Shown: positions 23,899-30,883, numbered from the stretch's first letter. The stretch is DNA of 32,789 nucleotides from a virus (IMGVR_UViG_3300048996_000185:1-32789); one strand, 5' to 3'. The notes: a model not told the origin generated them from the letters alone. A program made the numbers and translations.

Positions 23899-24116
23899 GG
23901 CCCGATCGCCTCCTGCCATGCCACGCTGCCTCGCGCCTTCTCGCCTGCGTGCAGGGTGACCAGGGCGGCTAGGAAGTGCGTCTGCGCTTCGAGTAGTTCC
24001 ATCTGCGATGGAGGCCAGTTGCCTTCAGCGTCGACGCCCTGCTCGCGCTGCTCGTCCGTGACGGGCTGGCCGGCGAGCAGACGCTCACCCTTACGGAAGT
24101 GCTCCGGGCCGTTTAT
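23895..24116 (-). CDS. small protein with a probable AUA start codon
   Basis: This 73-residue protein begins (M)NGPEHFRKGERLLAG and has a second helix, WPPSQMELLEAQTHFLAALV. It resembles short helical phage proteins that begin 'GPEHY..AE.LL' (from memory). No ATG, GTG or TTG lies at the expected start. Instead an ATA at 24116 overlaps the upstream gene's TAA as ATAA, mirroring the ATGA overlaps of the neighbours, and has a strong GGAGAGGGGG four to five bases upstream. Alternatives are GTG 24155 (86 residues, no good ribosome site) or the internal ATG at Met39. Its stop overlaps the next ATG as ATGA. The function is unknown. Confidence 0.6.
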   Translation of the reverse strand: MNGPEHFRKGERLLAGQPVTDEQREQGVDAEGNWPPSQMELLEAQTHFLAALVTLHAGEKARGSVAWQEAIGP

Positions 24117-25126
24117 GACGTCCCCCTCTCCGGCACCGTGAGTGCCGTCTCCCACTGCCGGTTGAGCGCCTGAAGGATCGACCCGGATGCTTCCGCGCGG
24201 GCCGCCATGCCGATGCGCTGCCGCAGTCCGGGATCGTCCGCGAGAACTTTGAGGTAGCGGCCCCACTCGTGCTCGCGCTTGACGAGGAACCCGTTCTCGC
24301 CGTGGCGGATGACTTGCCGGTACGGTTCGATGTCCGACGCGATCAGTGGGATGCCGAGCATGCTCGACTCCAGGAACTTCGTCGGATACTTCGCAGCGTT
24401 GAACGTGGTGTCCCGGTACGGCGCCACCCAGACGTCGAAGCCCTTCACGGCATGCAGATACTCGCTGAAGTTCTGCACCCAGCCCAGCGCCCCCACCCGC
24501 TTGCCCCTCAGCCCGCAAGCAAGAGCCGTCCGCGAGTCGATGCCGACCAGCTTCACCGCCACCCCGCCGGGCCGCCGGTACTCGGCGATCCGGTTCAAGG
24601 CCCGCACCGCCTCCGGCAGCTCATGCACCGTCGACGCCGTTCCTGCCCAGCCCACCGACAGCTCCTCGGGGCTGTAGTCGCGGACGTCGCCCAGGTACTG
24701 CGCGGGCAGGCCGTTGAGGACGACGCGCACGTCGTCGTGGTGTTCGCGCAGTGCAGCGGCGAGCGGCTCCGAGCAGCAGGTGACTGTGTCCGCCACCTGC
24801 ATGTTGGCGATCAGCCGCTTTTGGATCTCGCGGTTCGACCAGAGCTGGTGGGCGACGGTGTTGCTCGGGTCGATGTGGAAGTAGTCGTCGTCGAGGTCCA
24901 TCACCAGCCGGATCCCCGCGTCGCGCATTTCCCGCCAGGTCCGGGACGGTTCGGGCTGCACGACCCGGCAGCCGACCACCACGTCGAGCCCCAGCTCGCG
25001 CCAGTCCTCGGGAAGCCGCCGTCCGGCCGAGACCTGGTGGCCGAGCCAGTCGAGGGACATGGCGGGGAGGATGCCGCGGTACATCCCTGACCCGTGGTCG
25101 TCGGCCGTCCAGAAATGGATGCGCAT
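24113..25126 (-). CDS. family 4-type glycosyltransferase
   Basis: This 337-residue protein fits the GT-B fold. The N-terminal half has 'DDHGSGMYRGILPAMSL' and MDLDDDYFHI. The C-terminal half opens with LSVGWAGTASTVHELP and carries the nucleotide-sugar-binding signature 'YPTKFLESSMLGIPLIASDI', continuing to EPYRQVI and a GENGFLV turn (residues about 257-292). Glu263 and Glu277 are candidates for the family's paired acidic residues. It is retaining by family, with unknown donor. The ATG at 25126 overlaps the epimerase stop as ATGA. The central third prefers G-ending codons while its flanks prefer C-ending ones, perhaps a mosaic history. Confidence 0.82.
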   Translation of the reverse strand: MRIHFWTADDHGSGMYRGILPAMSLDWLGHQVSAGRRLPEDWRELGLDVVVGCRVVQPEPSRTWREMRDAGIRLVMDLDDDYFHIDPSNTVAHQLWSNREIQKRLIANMQVADTVTCCSEPLAAALREHHDDVRVVLNGLPAQYLGDVRDYSPEELSVGWAGTASTVHELPEAVRALNRIAEYRRPGGVAVKLVGIDSRTALACGLRGKRVGALGWVQNFSEYLHAVKGFDVWVAPYRDTTFNAAKYPTKFLESSMLGIPLIASDIEPYRQVIRHGENGFLVKREHEWGRYLKVLADDPGLRQRIGMAARAEASGSILQALNRQWETALTVPERGTS

Positions 25127-26079
25127 CAGGCCGCCAGATGGCCGGGCAGCCAGCTGCTCGCGTAGTAGTCGACGGTCCGCCGGATGCCCTCGTCGAGGGG
25201 TACGAAGTCGGTGGCGTCGAGGCCGATCTGCTTGAGCGTGTCGGTGTCGGAGGTGACGACCGCGTTGGGGATTTCGCCGGGCCGCATGGGCAGGTGGGTG
25301 ATCGCGACGGGTTCGTGGCCGGTGAGGTTGGCGGCGTATTCGGCGACGAGGCGGGCGATGTCGTTGACGGTCACGGAGTCGAGCGGCCCGACTTCGACGG
25401 GGCGTTCCGTGGGCCCGTGTTCGGCGGTGTGCTCTAGGGCTTCGACGAAGGCGCGGGCGGCGTCTTCGACGTACACGCAGTCGCTGATCTGGGTGCCGTC
25501 GCCGTACACCTCGATGGGGGCGCCGGTGAGGGCTCGGCAGGAGAGGGCGGGGAGGATCTTCCTCACCTTGCTCGTGCCGTAGGGGCGGGCCACGCTCTGG
25601 CCGGGGCCGTAGGCGTTGACCGGGCGGACGATGGTGATCTGGCCGCCGTCGCGGTAGAGGTTGTACATGCGGGCGAGGTCTTCGGCCGCCGACTTGGTGA
25701 TCGTGTAGCAGCCGGTGCCGATGAGACGAAAGGCGTGATTGCCCACCCCGGCGTAGACCGTCGGCAGGTTGTACTGCGTCGCGGCTTCGAAAACGTTGAG
25801 GCTGCCGATGATGTTCGTCTCTGCAGACGGGCGCGGGTTGCTGATCGTCTCCTGCGTGCCGAGGACGGCGGCGAGGTGGATGATCCCGTCGCAGTGCGCA
25901 GCGGCCTCCGTCACGGCGGTGGCGTCACGGACGTCGCCGAGGAAGAACTCCTCACCGTCGGCGAGATGCTGGCGGCGGTCCTGGTGGTCCATGACGAGCA
26001 CCTGATGGCCGCGCGTGAGGAGTTCGCGCCTAATCCACGTACCGATGAACCCGGCGCCGCCGGTCACGAGGGTCTTCAT
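25126..26079 (-). CDS. NAD-dependent sugar-nucleotide epimerase/dehydratase
   Basis: This 317-residue extended SDR begins with VTGGAGFIGT (residues 5-14). It has DVRDATA for adenine binding, HLAAVLG, an intact YTITK active site (Tyr125, Lys129), 'IVRPVNAYGPGQSVARPYGT' and 'EVYGDGTQISDCVYVEDAAR'. The pattern matches UDP-glucose 4-epimerase-like enzymes, which would supply an activated sugar to the linked glycosyltransferases; the exact substrate is unknown. The ATG at 26079 overlaps the preceding stop as ATGA and has GGAAAGG upstream. It is the intact counterpart of the altered SDR at 23032. Confidence 0.87.
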   Translation of the reverse strand: MKTLVTGGAGFIGTWIRRELLTRGHQVLVMDHQDRRQHLADGEEFFLGDVRDATAVTEAAAHCDGIIHLAAVLGTQETISNPRPSAETNIIGSLNVFEAATQYNLPTVYAGVGNHAFRLIGTGCYTITKSAAEDLARMYNLYRDGGQITIVRPVNAYGPGQSVARPYGTSKVRKILPALSCRALTGAPIEVYGDGTQISDCVYVEDAARAFVEALEHTAEHGPTERPVEVGPLDSVTVNDIARLVAEYAANLTGHEPVAITHLPMRPGEIPNAVVTSDTDTLKQIGLDATDFVPLDEGIRRTVDYYASSWLPGHLAA

Positions 26080-26636
26080 GCTGTGGTGCCTTTCCAGTGG
26101 GGGCCGCGTAGGGCGGGCGAGACGTCAGCGGTCGCCCCGATGCCGGGTGGAAGGACTCCACCGAGCGGCTTGACCTTGGGGCGCGGCGGCGTCTGAGGGC
26201 GGTCGAAGCTGGCGAGGATCTCGTCGGTCAGACCGTGCGCGTAACCGAGGTCGAGCAATTCCGGGCACTCGTTGAGGTTGTCGGTGACGGGGTCGTCGCA
26301 GTCGCCTTGGGTGCCGCATCCGTGGCAGGGCGCTTCAAACGCCCACTCCCATTCGGTTGCCAGCCGGTGGCGGGCCAGGATGCGGCGGTCGGCTTCGCAG
26401 CGGCGCAGCACGGCAGCTGGATCGTGCATGACCATGTGGTCAGCGTTCAGATGCCCGTTGTACTGATTGTCCAGGATGCAGAGCACCTTGCCCTGCACGA
26501 CGAGTGCGGCTTCGGGGTCGTCACCCCAGTGGCGTGGCTCGGGGTGATCGGCGCACCAGGGACCCTCGGTGGCATCGCGTGCAACCTCCTCGACCTGGGC
26601 TACCTGTTGGGCGATCCACTCGGGCAGGCAGGTCAC
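26076..26636 (-). CDS. DUF6221-like protein
   Basis: This 186-residue protein starts MTCLPEWIAQQVAQVEEVAR and has the segment 'HMVMHDPAAVLRRCEADRRI' followed by LARHRLA. This resembles DUF6221, common in Streptomyces and their phages. A Cys cluster, CHGCGTQGDCDDP (about residues 105-117), with a later Cys could bind zinc. The C-terminal 50 residues are Pro-rich and probably unstructured. The GTG at 26636 overlaps the upstream stop as GTGA with GGGAGG upstream, and was preferred to GTG 26648. The function is unknown. Confidence 0.72.
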   Translation of the reverse strand: MTCLPEWIAQQVAQVEEVARDATEGPWCADHPEPRHWGDDPEAALVVQGKVLCILDNQYNGHLNADHMVMHDPAAVLRRCEADRRILARHRLATEWEWAFEAPCHGCGTQGDCDDPVTDNLNECPELLDLGYAHGLTDEILASFDRPQTPPRPKVKPLGGVLPPGIGATADVSPALRGPHWKGTTA

Positions 26637-26818
26637 GTCGCCTCCCACGGCGAGGCGCTCTGCGCGGCGCGGGTGACGGCATCCCAGAACTCTCGGGCGG
26701 CGGCCTCGGGTTCGTAGCGGGGCCCAGTCTCGATCTGCCCGTCAGGGCGGACGCCGACGAGGAGCGTGCCGCCGTCCTCGTACAGGGCGACCACGAAGTC
26801 GGACTGAGGCGCGGTCAC
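26633..26818 (-). CDS. small hypothetical protein
   Basis: This 61-residue protein has a strand-like first half (SDFVVALYEDGGTLLVGVRP) and a helical second half (EAAAREFWDAVTRAA). GAGGAGG lies four bases before the GTG at 26818, and both ends overlap neighbours as GTGA. No family is recognised. The coupled position and clean ribosome site support it being real. Confidence 0.65.
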   Translation of the reverse strand: MTAPQSDFVVALYEDGGTLLVGVRPDGQIETGPRYEPEAAAREFWDAVTRAAQSASPWEAT

Positions 26819-27198
26819 GGCGCCTCCTCGTGGATGATCTCCATGACCCGCCTCATCGCCGCGCGGTAGCCAGCCGGGTAGCTGTCCGGGAGAGGCGCTG
26901 CGATGGCTCGGATATCGGCGATGCAGCGGATTCGGTAGATCGCGGCGTCCGCCGCCCGCAGTTCCTCAACAGCACCCTTGTGGTCTGCGATTACACACTG
27001 CTGAGCGGTCTCCTGCGCACCGAGAATGGCTTCGGCCATCCGAAGACGACGAGCTGGCGTGGCCCGATTCCACTTCCAGATCCATTGGGCTGGAGTGGGC
27101 ACGACGCGACTATCGGTGTACGGCTCCTCGCCTTCATGGAACTGGGCCAGCTGGGCTTCCGGTTCTGTTGGATCGGACGTGCTCTCAGGATCGTTCAT
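26815..27198 (-). CDS. hypothetical helical protein
   Basis: This 127-residue protein has a disordered acidic N-terminus, then 'TPAQWIWKWNRATPARRLRM' and a long helical region of Ala/Glu/Arg repeats (AILGAQETAQQCVIADHKGA). A 'QWIW.WN..TP..R' segment recurs in Streptomyces phage proteins of unknown function (from memory). The ATG at 27198 overlaps the upstream stop as ATGA with AGGAG six bases upstream. A GTG at 27222 with GAGGAG five bases upstream would add eight residues. The stop overlaps the next GTG. Confidence 0.65.
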   Translation of the reverse strand: MNDPESTSDPTEPEAQLAQFHEGEEPYTDSRVVPTPAQWIWKWNRATPARRLRMAEAILGAQETAQQCVIADHKGAVEELRAADAAIYRIRCIADIRAIAAPLPDSYPAGYRAAMRRVMEIIHEEAP

Positions 27199-27587
27199 CG
27201 CGAACTCCTGCTGCTCGGCCACGGCGTCTCCTCGACTGGCAGGATGTGGGCGCCTTCGACGCAATGGCTGGAGATGCAGCGACCAAGGGGCGTGGCGTCC
27301 AACGCGGCGTGTACGGCGCGCCAGATGACCGCGTTGCGGTGCGCAGGGTCAGGCGGCAGGTAGGCGCCGAGTGCGCGGATGTACTCGTACACAGCGTCGT
27401 AAGCGAGCTGGCGACGATCGGGCTGAACCGGAAGAGCGGAGCTCAACTCATCCTCGGTAGGCGGCTCGGCGTGCCCCTCGTTCGCGGAGGAGTCCTCGGC
27501 CTCGGGCCCGTGGCTGTCGGGGCAGGGGGTCGCGTTGCCGTAGCCGTCCGCGTGTTTCACGGCGCATCCGATCTCGGGCTCGCTCAT
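27195..27587 (-). CDS. hypothetical protein
   Basis: This 130-residue protein has an acidic, low-complexity first half with three Cys/His-containing spots and a helical second half with 'RRQLAYDAVYEYIRALGAYL' and 'HRNAVIWRAVHAALDATPLG'. The ATG at 27587 overlaps the stop of the membrane peptide gene (ATGA) with GGGAG seven to eight bases upstream; a longer upstream frame opening at 27890 crosses that peptide gene and the promoter region and was rejected. No function is recognised. Confidence 0.62.
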   Translation of the reverse strand: MSEPEIGCAVKHADGYGNATPCPDSHGPEAEDSSANEGHAEPPTEDELSSALPVQPDRRQLAYDAVYEYIRALGAYLPPDPAHRNAVIWRAVHAALDATPLGRCISSHCVEGAHILPVEETPWPSSRSSR

Positions 27588-27691
27588 CGGCTGCTCCCGA
27601 CTGCGGGCACGTAGTCGATGCGCGCCTCCACGGGCTGCGCGAGGACGAGGTAGGCGAAGAGCAGCGCGGTAGCTGCGGCGATCAGGATCAT
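27584..27691 (-). CDS. 35-residue single-span membrane peptide
   Basis: This short peptide starts MILIAAATALLFAYLVLAQP, one hydrophobic span, followed by a polar tail VEARIDYVPAVGSSR. CAGGAG lies six bases before the ATG at 27691, and the stop overlaps the next ATG (ATGA). It is the first gene of the antisense cassette. A longer same-frame ORF from 27775 is Pro-rich and overlaps the leader hairpin. It may act at the membrane; the function is unknown. Confidence 0.58.
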   Translation of the reverse strand: MILIAAATALLFAYLVLAQPVEARIDYVPAVGSSR

Positions 27692-27735
27692 GCCGGGCTC
27701 CTGTGCGGGTGGTGTGCGGGTGGGCGCGGGTTGGT

Positions 27736-27775
27736 GTGGCGGGGAGGTAGACCCGCACGGCCACATCCCCGCCAC
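27736..27775 (-). promoter_or_regulatory. 9-bp stem-loop in the leader of the antisense cassette
   Basis: GTGGCGGGG (27736-27744) and CCCCGCCAC (27767-27775) form a perfect 9-bp stem around a 22-nt loop. It lies between the motif at 27809-27823 and the first minus-strand start at 27691. It could be an untranslated-leader structure or an attenuator for the cassette. Confidence 0.4.
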
Positions 27776-27808
27776 GGGTCCCTGAGCTAGAACCCAACCC
27801 CAACGATA

Positions 27809-27823
27809 CCTGTGATTCGTAGG
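27809..27823. promoter_or_regulatory. recurrent 15-bp quasi-palindrome, copy D (divergent region)
   Basis: CCTGTGATTCGTAGG has symmetric CCT..GA/TC..AGG ends. Read on the minus strand it is CCTACGAATCACAGG, very close to copy A. It lies 117 bp upstream of the minus-strand cassette and 87 bp upstream of the plus-strand gene at 27911, so it could serve either. Confidence 0.5.
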
Positions 27824-27840
27824 TGAAATCAGGTAATGGG

Positions 27841-27855
27841 TCTACGATTTGAAGG
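27841..27855 (+). promoter_or_regulatory. recurrent 15-bp quasi-palindrome, copy D' (upstream of lysis block)
   Basis: TCTACGATTTGAAGG is followed by TGCCTGTG and lies 55 bp before the GTG at 27911, the same distance range as copies A and C from their genes. With copy D it forms a pair 17 bp apart in the divergent region 27692-27910. Confidence 0.5.
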
Positions 27856-27910
27856 TGCCTGTGTTTCGGGAGTTCAACACCGATGCGCAACCCAGCCGAA
27901 AGGCCCGCCC

Positions 27911-28399
27911 GTGACCGTCCACATCTGCTCGCTCATCCTCGAAGAGCCACAGACCATCCCCGACGACGGCCAATACCACGTCGTGCGCTTCCCCTTCGGC
28001 ACCGCCGAGTCCTACGACGACCACGGCATGCACCAAGTCGCCCAGCCCGACGGCTACCGGGTCAGCCTGTGGCGTACCGACGACCGCGCCGGACTCATCT
28101 GGCCCGCCGTCGAAGGCTGGGCAACCCTCACCGCGGTCATCCAGTGGGAAGACGGCCAGTACACGGAGCTCCGCGACCGCTTCGAACGCGACCCGCTGAA
28201 CCTCTCCACCGGCGCGGACTCGACAGCGACGGACCACCGCGCCCGCACCCCCGGCCTCAACCCGTTCACCAAGCACCACGAACTGTTCGTCCACCCCGGC
28301 ACGCCGATCGCGTTCAAGGCAGCCCACAACTCCAGCCGCCCCGAACGGATCACGCACGCCCAGTTCAAAGTCGCCATCCACCCAGTCGAGGAGGCCTGA
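27911..28399 (+). CDS. hypothetical protein preceding the endolysin
   Basis: This 162-residue strand-rich protein begins MTVHICSLILEEPQTIPDDG and contains 'HVVRFPFGTAESYDDHGMHQ', YRVSLWRTDDRAGLIWP and a C-terminal 'HAQFKVAIHPVEEA'. The GTG at 27911 has GAAAGG about seven bases upstream; the longer frame from 27836 runs through the copy D' motif and was rejected. A GAGGAGG near its 3' end serves the amidase gene. Its position suggests a virion or lysis-associated protein, but no family is recognised. Confidence 0.65.
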   Translation: MTVHICSLILEEPQTIPDDGQYHVVRFPFGTAESYDDHGMHQVAQPDGYRVSLWRTDDRAGLIWPAVEGWATLTAVIQWEDGQYTELRDRFERDPLNLSTGADSTATDHRARTPGLNPFTKHHELFVHPGTPIAFKAAHNSSRPERITHAQFKVAIHPVEEA

Positions 28400-28401
28400 T
28401 C

Positions 28402-29304
28402 GTGGCCACACCGCCATCCGCCGGATCGTTCCTCGACCTGCTGCGCGACGAGGGCCTCACCGTCGTCGAAGTCGGCGACTGGGAGCACCACAACCGCAAC
28501 CACAGAGGCGCGTGGGGTCCCGTCCACGGCGTGATGATCCACCACACGGTGACATCCGGATCGGACCGCACGGTCGCCATCTGCCGCGACGGGCACGCCT
28601 CGCTGCCGGGCCCGCTGTGCCACGGTGTGATCACCAAGGACGGCCGCGTCCACCTCGTCGGCTACGGCCGCGCCAACCACGCCGGGCTCGGAGACGACGA
28701 CGTACTGACCGCGGTCAAGAACGAGACCGGGCTTCCGCCGGACAACGAGGCGAACACCGACGGCAACCGCCACTTCTACGGCTTCGAGTGCGAGAACCTC
28801 GGCGACGGCGAAGACCCATGGCCCGCCGCGCAGCTCCTCGCCATCGAGCGGGTGTCCGCCGCGATCTGCCGCCACCACGAATGGGGCGCCGGATCCGTCA
28901 TCGGACACCTCGAATGGCAGCCCGGCAAAGTCGACCCCCGCGGCTTCACCATGCAGACCATGCGCGGACGCATCGCTGCACGCCTCGACGGCAACGACCC
29001 CAAGCCCGAACCGCAGAAGCCCAGCCCGCCGACGCCACAGTACGAGCCGTTCCCCGGCGCCTCCTTCTTCATGAAGGGCAACAAGCCCGCCCTCGGCAAG
29101 CAGTCCCCGATCTTCACCGCGGTGGGAAAACGGCTCGTCGCCGTCGGCTGCGGCCGGTACACGGTCGGCCCCGGCCCAACCCTCGGCAAAGCCGACATCG
29201 AGTCCTACGAAGCGTGGCAGCGCAAATGCGGCCACACCGGGACGGCCGCCAAGTGGCCGCCCGGAAAGCAAACCTGGGACCAGCTCAAAGTCCCCAACGT
29301 CTGA
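28402..29304 (+). CDS. endolysin: N-acetylmuramoyl-L-alanine amidase
   Basis: This 300-residue enzyme would cleave the amide bond between muramic acid and L-alanine of peptidoglycan to lyse the host. The catalytic domain (about residues 35-190) is Amidase_2/PGRP-like: VHGVMIHHTVT with His47, PLCHGVITKDGRVHLVG, and VIGHLEWQPGKVDPRGF with His169 and Asp178 as the remaining likely zinc ligands. After a Pro-rich linker (195-215) is a C-terminal peptidoglycan-binding-like domain, FPGASFFMKG... to DQLKVPNV, frequent in Streptomyces lysins. GAGGAGG lies seven bases before the GTG. There is no signal peptide, so export would need a holin. Confidence 0.9.
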   Translation: MATPPSAGSFLDLLRDEGLTVVEVGDWEHHNRNHRGAWGPVHGVMIHHTVTSGSDRTVAICRDGHASLPGPLCHGVITKDGRVHLVGYGRANHAGLGDDDVLTAVKNETGLPPDNEANTDGNRHFYGFECENLGDGEDPWPAAQLLAIERVSAAICRHHEWGAGSVIGHLEWQPGKVDPRGFTMQTMRGRIAARLDGNDPKPEPQKPSPPTPQYEPFPGASFFMKGNKPALGKQSPIFTAVGKRLVAVGCGRYTVGPGPTLGKADIESYEAWQRKCGHTGTAAKWPPGKQTWDQLKVPNV

Positions 29305-29330
29305 CCCCTTCTCTGAGAACGGAACCCGCC

Positions 29331-29651
29331 ATGGACGTCAACCTCGACTCGGCCTACTGGCTCGGCCTCGCCATCAGTGTCGCCTTGCCCGTACTCGTCG
29401 GCCTCGTCACCACCCGCGTCACCCACGCCGGGACCAAGGCAGTCCTCCTCCTCGGCCTCACCGCGCTCAACGGGTTCCTGATCGAACTCCAGGCGGGCGG
29501 CGACGGCTACGACGTCGGCGCCGCCGTCACGCTGACCCTCGTCTCCTTCGGCACGGCAGTGCTCAGCCACTTCGGCCTGTGGAAGCCAACCGGTGTGAGC
29601 GGCAAGGCGCAGGACAGCCTCGTCACGGCCAACTCCGTCCAGGGCGTCTGA
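29331..29651 (+). CDS. holin-like membrane protein
   Basis: This 106-residue protein has three hydrophobic spans at about residues 8-29, 35-52 and 62-82, with a short N-terminus and a polar C-terminal tail. Size, spans and place just after the amidase gene fit a class I holin that would let the endolysin reach the wall. The ATG at 29331 is 27 nt after the amidase stop; the ribosome site (CGGAA) is weak. Confidence 0.7.
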   Translation: MDVNLDSAYWLGLAISVALPVLVGLVTTRVTHAGTKAVLLLGLTALNGFLIELQAGGDGYDVGAAVTLTLVSFGTAVLSHFGLWKPTGVSGKAQDSLVTANSVQGV

Positions 29652-29682
29652 TCCTGCCCCATGCAAGCGGCTCGGAGGTGGC

Positions 29683-29949
29683 ATGGACGCCGCCATGGTC
29701 ACGGCAATAGCCGCGCTCATCGGCGCACCCGTGGCCGGAGCGGCAGCCGTGTACGGCTCCCGAGCCGCAGGACGGGCCCAACGGGAAGGCGGAGTCATCG
29801 GCGGCTACAACAGCCTGACGGACCAGCTCCAGGAGGAACGCAAGGAGCTGCGCGCCGACGTGGCCGCACTCCGCCTGGAACTAGCCACAGAGAAGGCAGA
29901 GACGGCACGCCTGAAGCTGCTAGTCCAGTCCCTCGGAGGGCAACCGTGA
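29683..29949 (+). CDS. second small membrane protein, holin/spanin-like
   Basis: This 88-residue protein has one N-terminal hydrophobic span (about 5-25: '[20 protein letters not shown]') followed by a charged, heptad-rich coiled coil (40-85, including [20 protein letters not shown]). The arrangement suits a holin or anti-holin, or an accessory lysis protein. GGAGG lies four to five bases before the ATG. Its stop overlaps the GTG of the next gene (GTGA). Confidence 0.62.
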   Translation: MDAAMVTAIAALIGAPVAGAAAVYGSRAAGRAQREGGVIGGYNSLTDQLQEERKELRADVAALRLELATEKAETARLKLLVQSLGGQP

Positions 29950-30647
29950 CCCGCGCCGAGCTCGCCCTCGCCCGCCGCTGGAAGACCATCGCCATCGTCG
30001 CCACCCTTCTGTTCCTCGGCGGGGGAGTCGCCCTCTCCCTCCTCCTGGTCCAGCGCGAGGCGACGGCCCGCCAGCAAGTCGCACACGAAGCAGACCTCCG
30101 CGGCACCGCCGTCTCCACCCTCGCCGGCGATGTACGCCAACTCCGCTCCCAGCTCAAGGCGAAGGGCGAGAAGCCTTCAGTGCCGGACCCGTCGAAGGCA
30201 GTCGAGGATCTCCCCGACCGGGCGGAAGTCCCCGTGCCGATCCCTGGACCGCCTGGCCCGAAGGGCAGCAAGGGCGACAGCGGCAAACCGGCCCCCACCA
30301 TCACGCCCAACGACGGGAGTCCCGGTTCTCCGGGCGCTCCGGGCGTCGACTCCACAGTGCCCGGCCCGCAAGGGCCGCAGGGCGAACCAGGCAAGCCGGG
30401 CGCGGATGGGCCCCAAGGTGAGCAAGGCCCCTCCGGGGAGCGCGGGGAGCAAGGCCCTCAGGGGCCTGCGCCATCCGGCTGGGCGTACACCGACGGGCAG
30501 GGTACCGCCTACGAATGCACCCCCGACGGCGACAGCTCCTCCCACTACACGTGCCGCGCCACCAGCAGTTCGGAATCGTCGTCGCAGAGCCGGAACCTCC
30601 TGGGCGCTGGGGTGCTCGCGATGACCGCGGCATACAGGAGGCTGTGA
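29946..30647 (+). CDS. membrane-anchored collagen-like protein
   Basis: This 233-residue protein has an N-terminal hydrophobic span at about 15-35, a helical stalk (38-75), and Gly-X-Y triplets from 101. These run [13 protein letters not shown], then after a 12-residue break [10 protein letters not shown], then an almost continuous block to 179 (including [20 protein letters not shown]). It ends in a small domain, [17 protein letters not shown], with two Cys (191 and 203) that could form a disulfide. It would trimerise as a rod at a membrane or virion surface. GGAGGG lies five bases before the GTG. Collagen-like repeats are common in phage fibres; here the span at the N-terminus and the lysis neighbours make a host-envelope role possible. 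Confidence 0.72.
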   Translation: MTRAELALARRWKTIAIVATLLFLGGGVALSLLLVQREATARQQVAHEADLRGTAVSTLAGDVRQLRSQLKAKGEKPSVPDPSKAVEDLPDRAEVPVPIPGPPGPKGSKGDSGKPAPTITPNDGSPGSPGAPGVDSTVPGPQGPQGEPGKPGADGPQGEQGPSGERGEQGPQGPAPSGWAYTDGQGTAYECTPDGDSSSHYTCRATSSSESSSQSRNLLGAGVLAMTAAYRRL

Positions 30648-30883
30648 TGCCGCTGCCTGCTGGCCTCACCGGCGCGTACTTCCACCTCTACGACCAGGAG
30701 GCCCGACGGCCTTCCCTGGCGGCACCCCCACAGTCCTCGTCACCCCCTGCGGCGGAGCGCCGTATACGCACCAACTACATGCAAGAACTGGAGCGACCAT
30801 GGCCACCATCGTCTTCAACATCGCCCTCAGCAGGGTCGGCTACTACGCCTCACTACCTGCCGCGAACGACGGCCTCGTCCTGA
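30647..30883 (+). CDS. small ORF, possibly frameshifted or truncated
   Basis: This 78-residue frame begins [26 protein letters not shown] lies five bases before its ATG and it overlaps the previous stop as TGATG, so translation very likely starts here. After about residue 20 the product turns Ser/Pro-rich, and the last 28 codons overlap the next gene. The alternative frame from about 30700 reads PTAFPGGTPTVLVTPCGGAP and runs open into the ATG at 30799, so a shift may have broken one longer gene. Confidence 0.4.
   Translation: MPLPAGLTGAYFHLYDQEARRPSLAAPPQSSSPPAAERRIRTNYMQELERPWPPSSSTSPSAGSATTPHYLPRTTASS

Noticed and set aside
27883-28401. An N-terminal extension of the amidase frame starting at 27883
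   Set aside because: The extension is Arg/Pro/His-rich and overlaps the well-formed gene at 27911; the amidase has a good ribosome site at 28402.
28054-29271. A 405-codon minus-strand frame opposite the endolysin
   Set aside because: It covers the amidase zinc-ligand region and shows no protein-like pattern.
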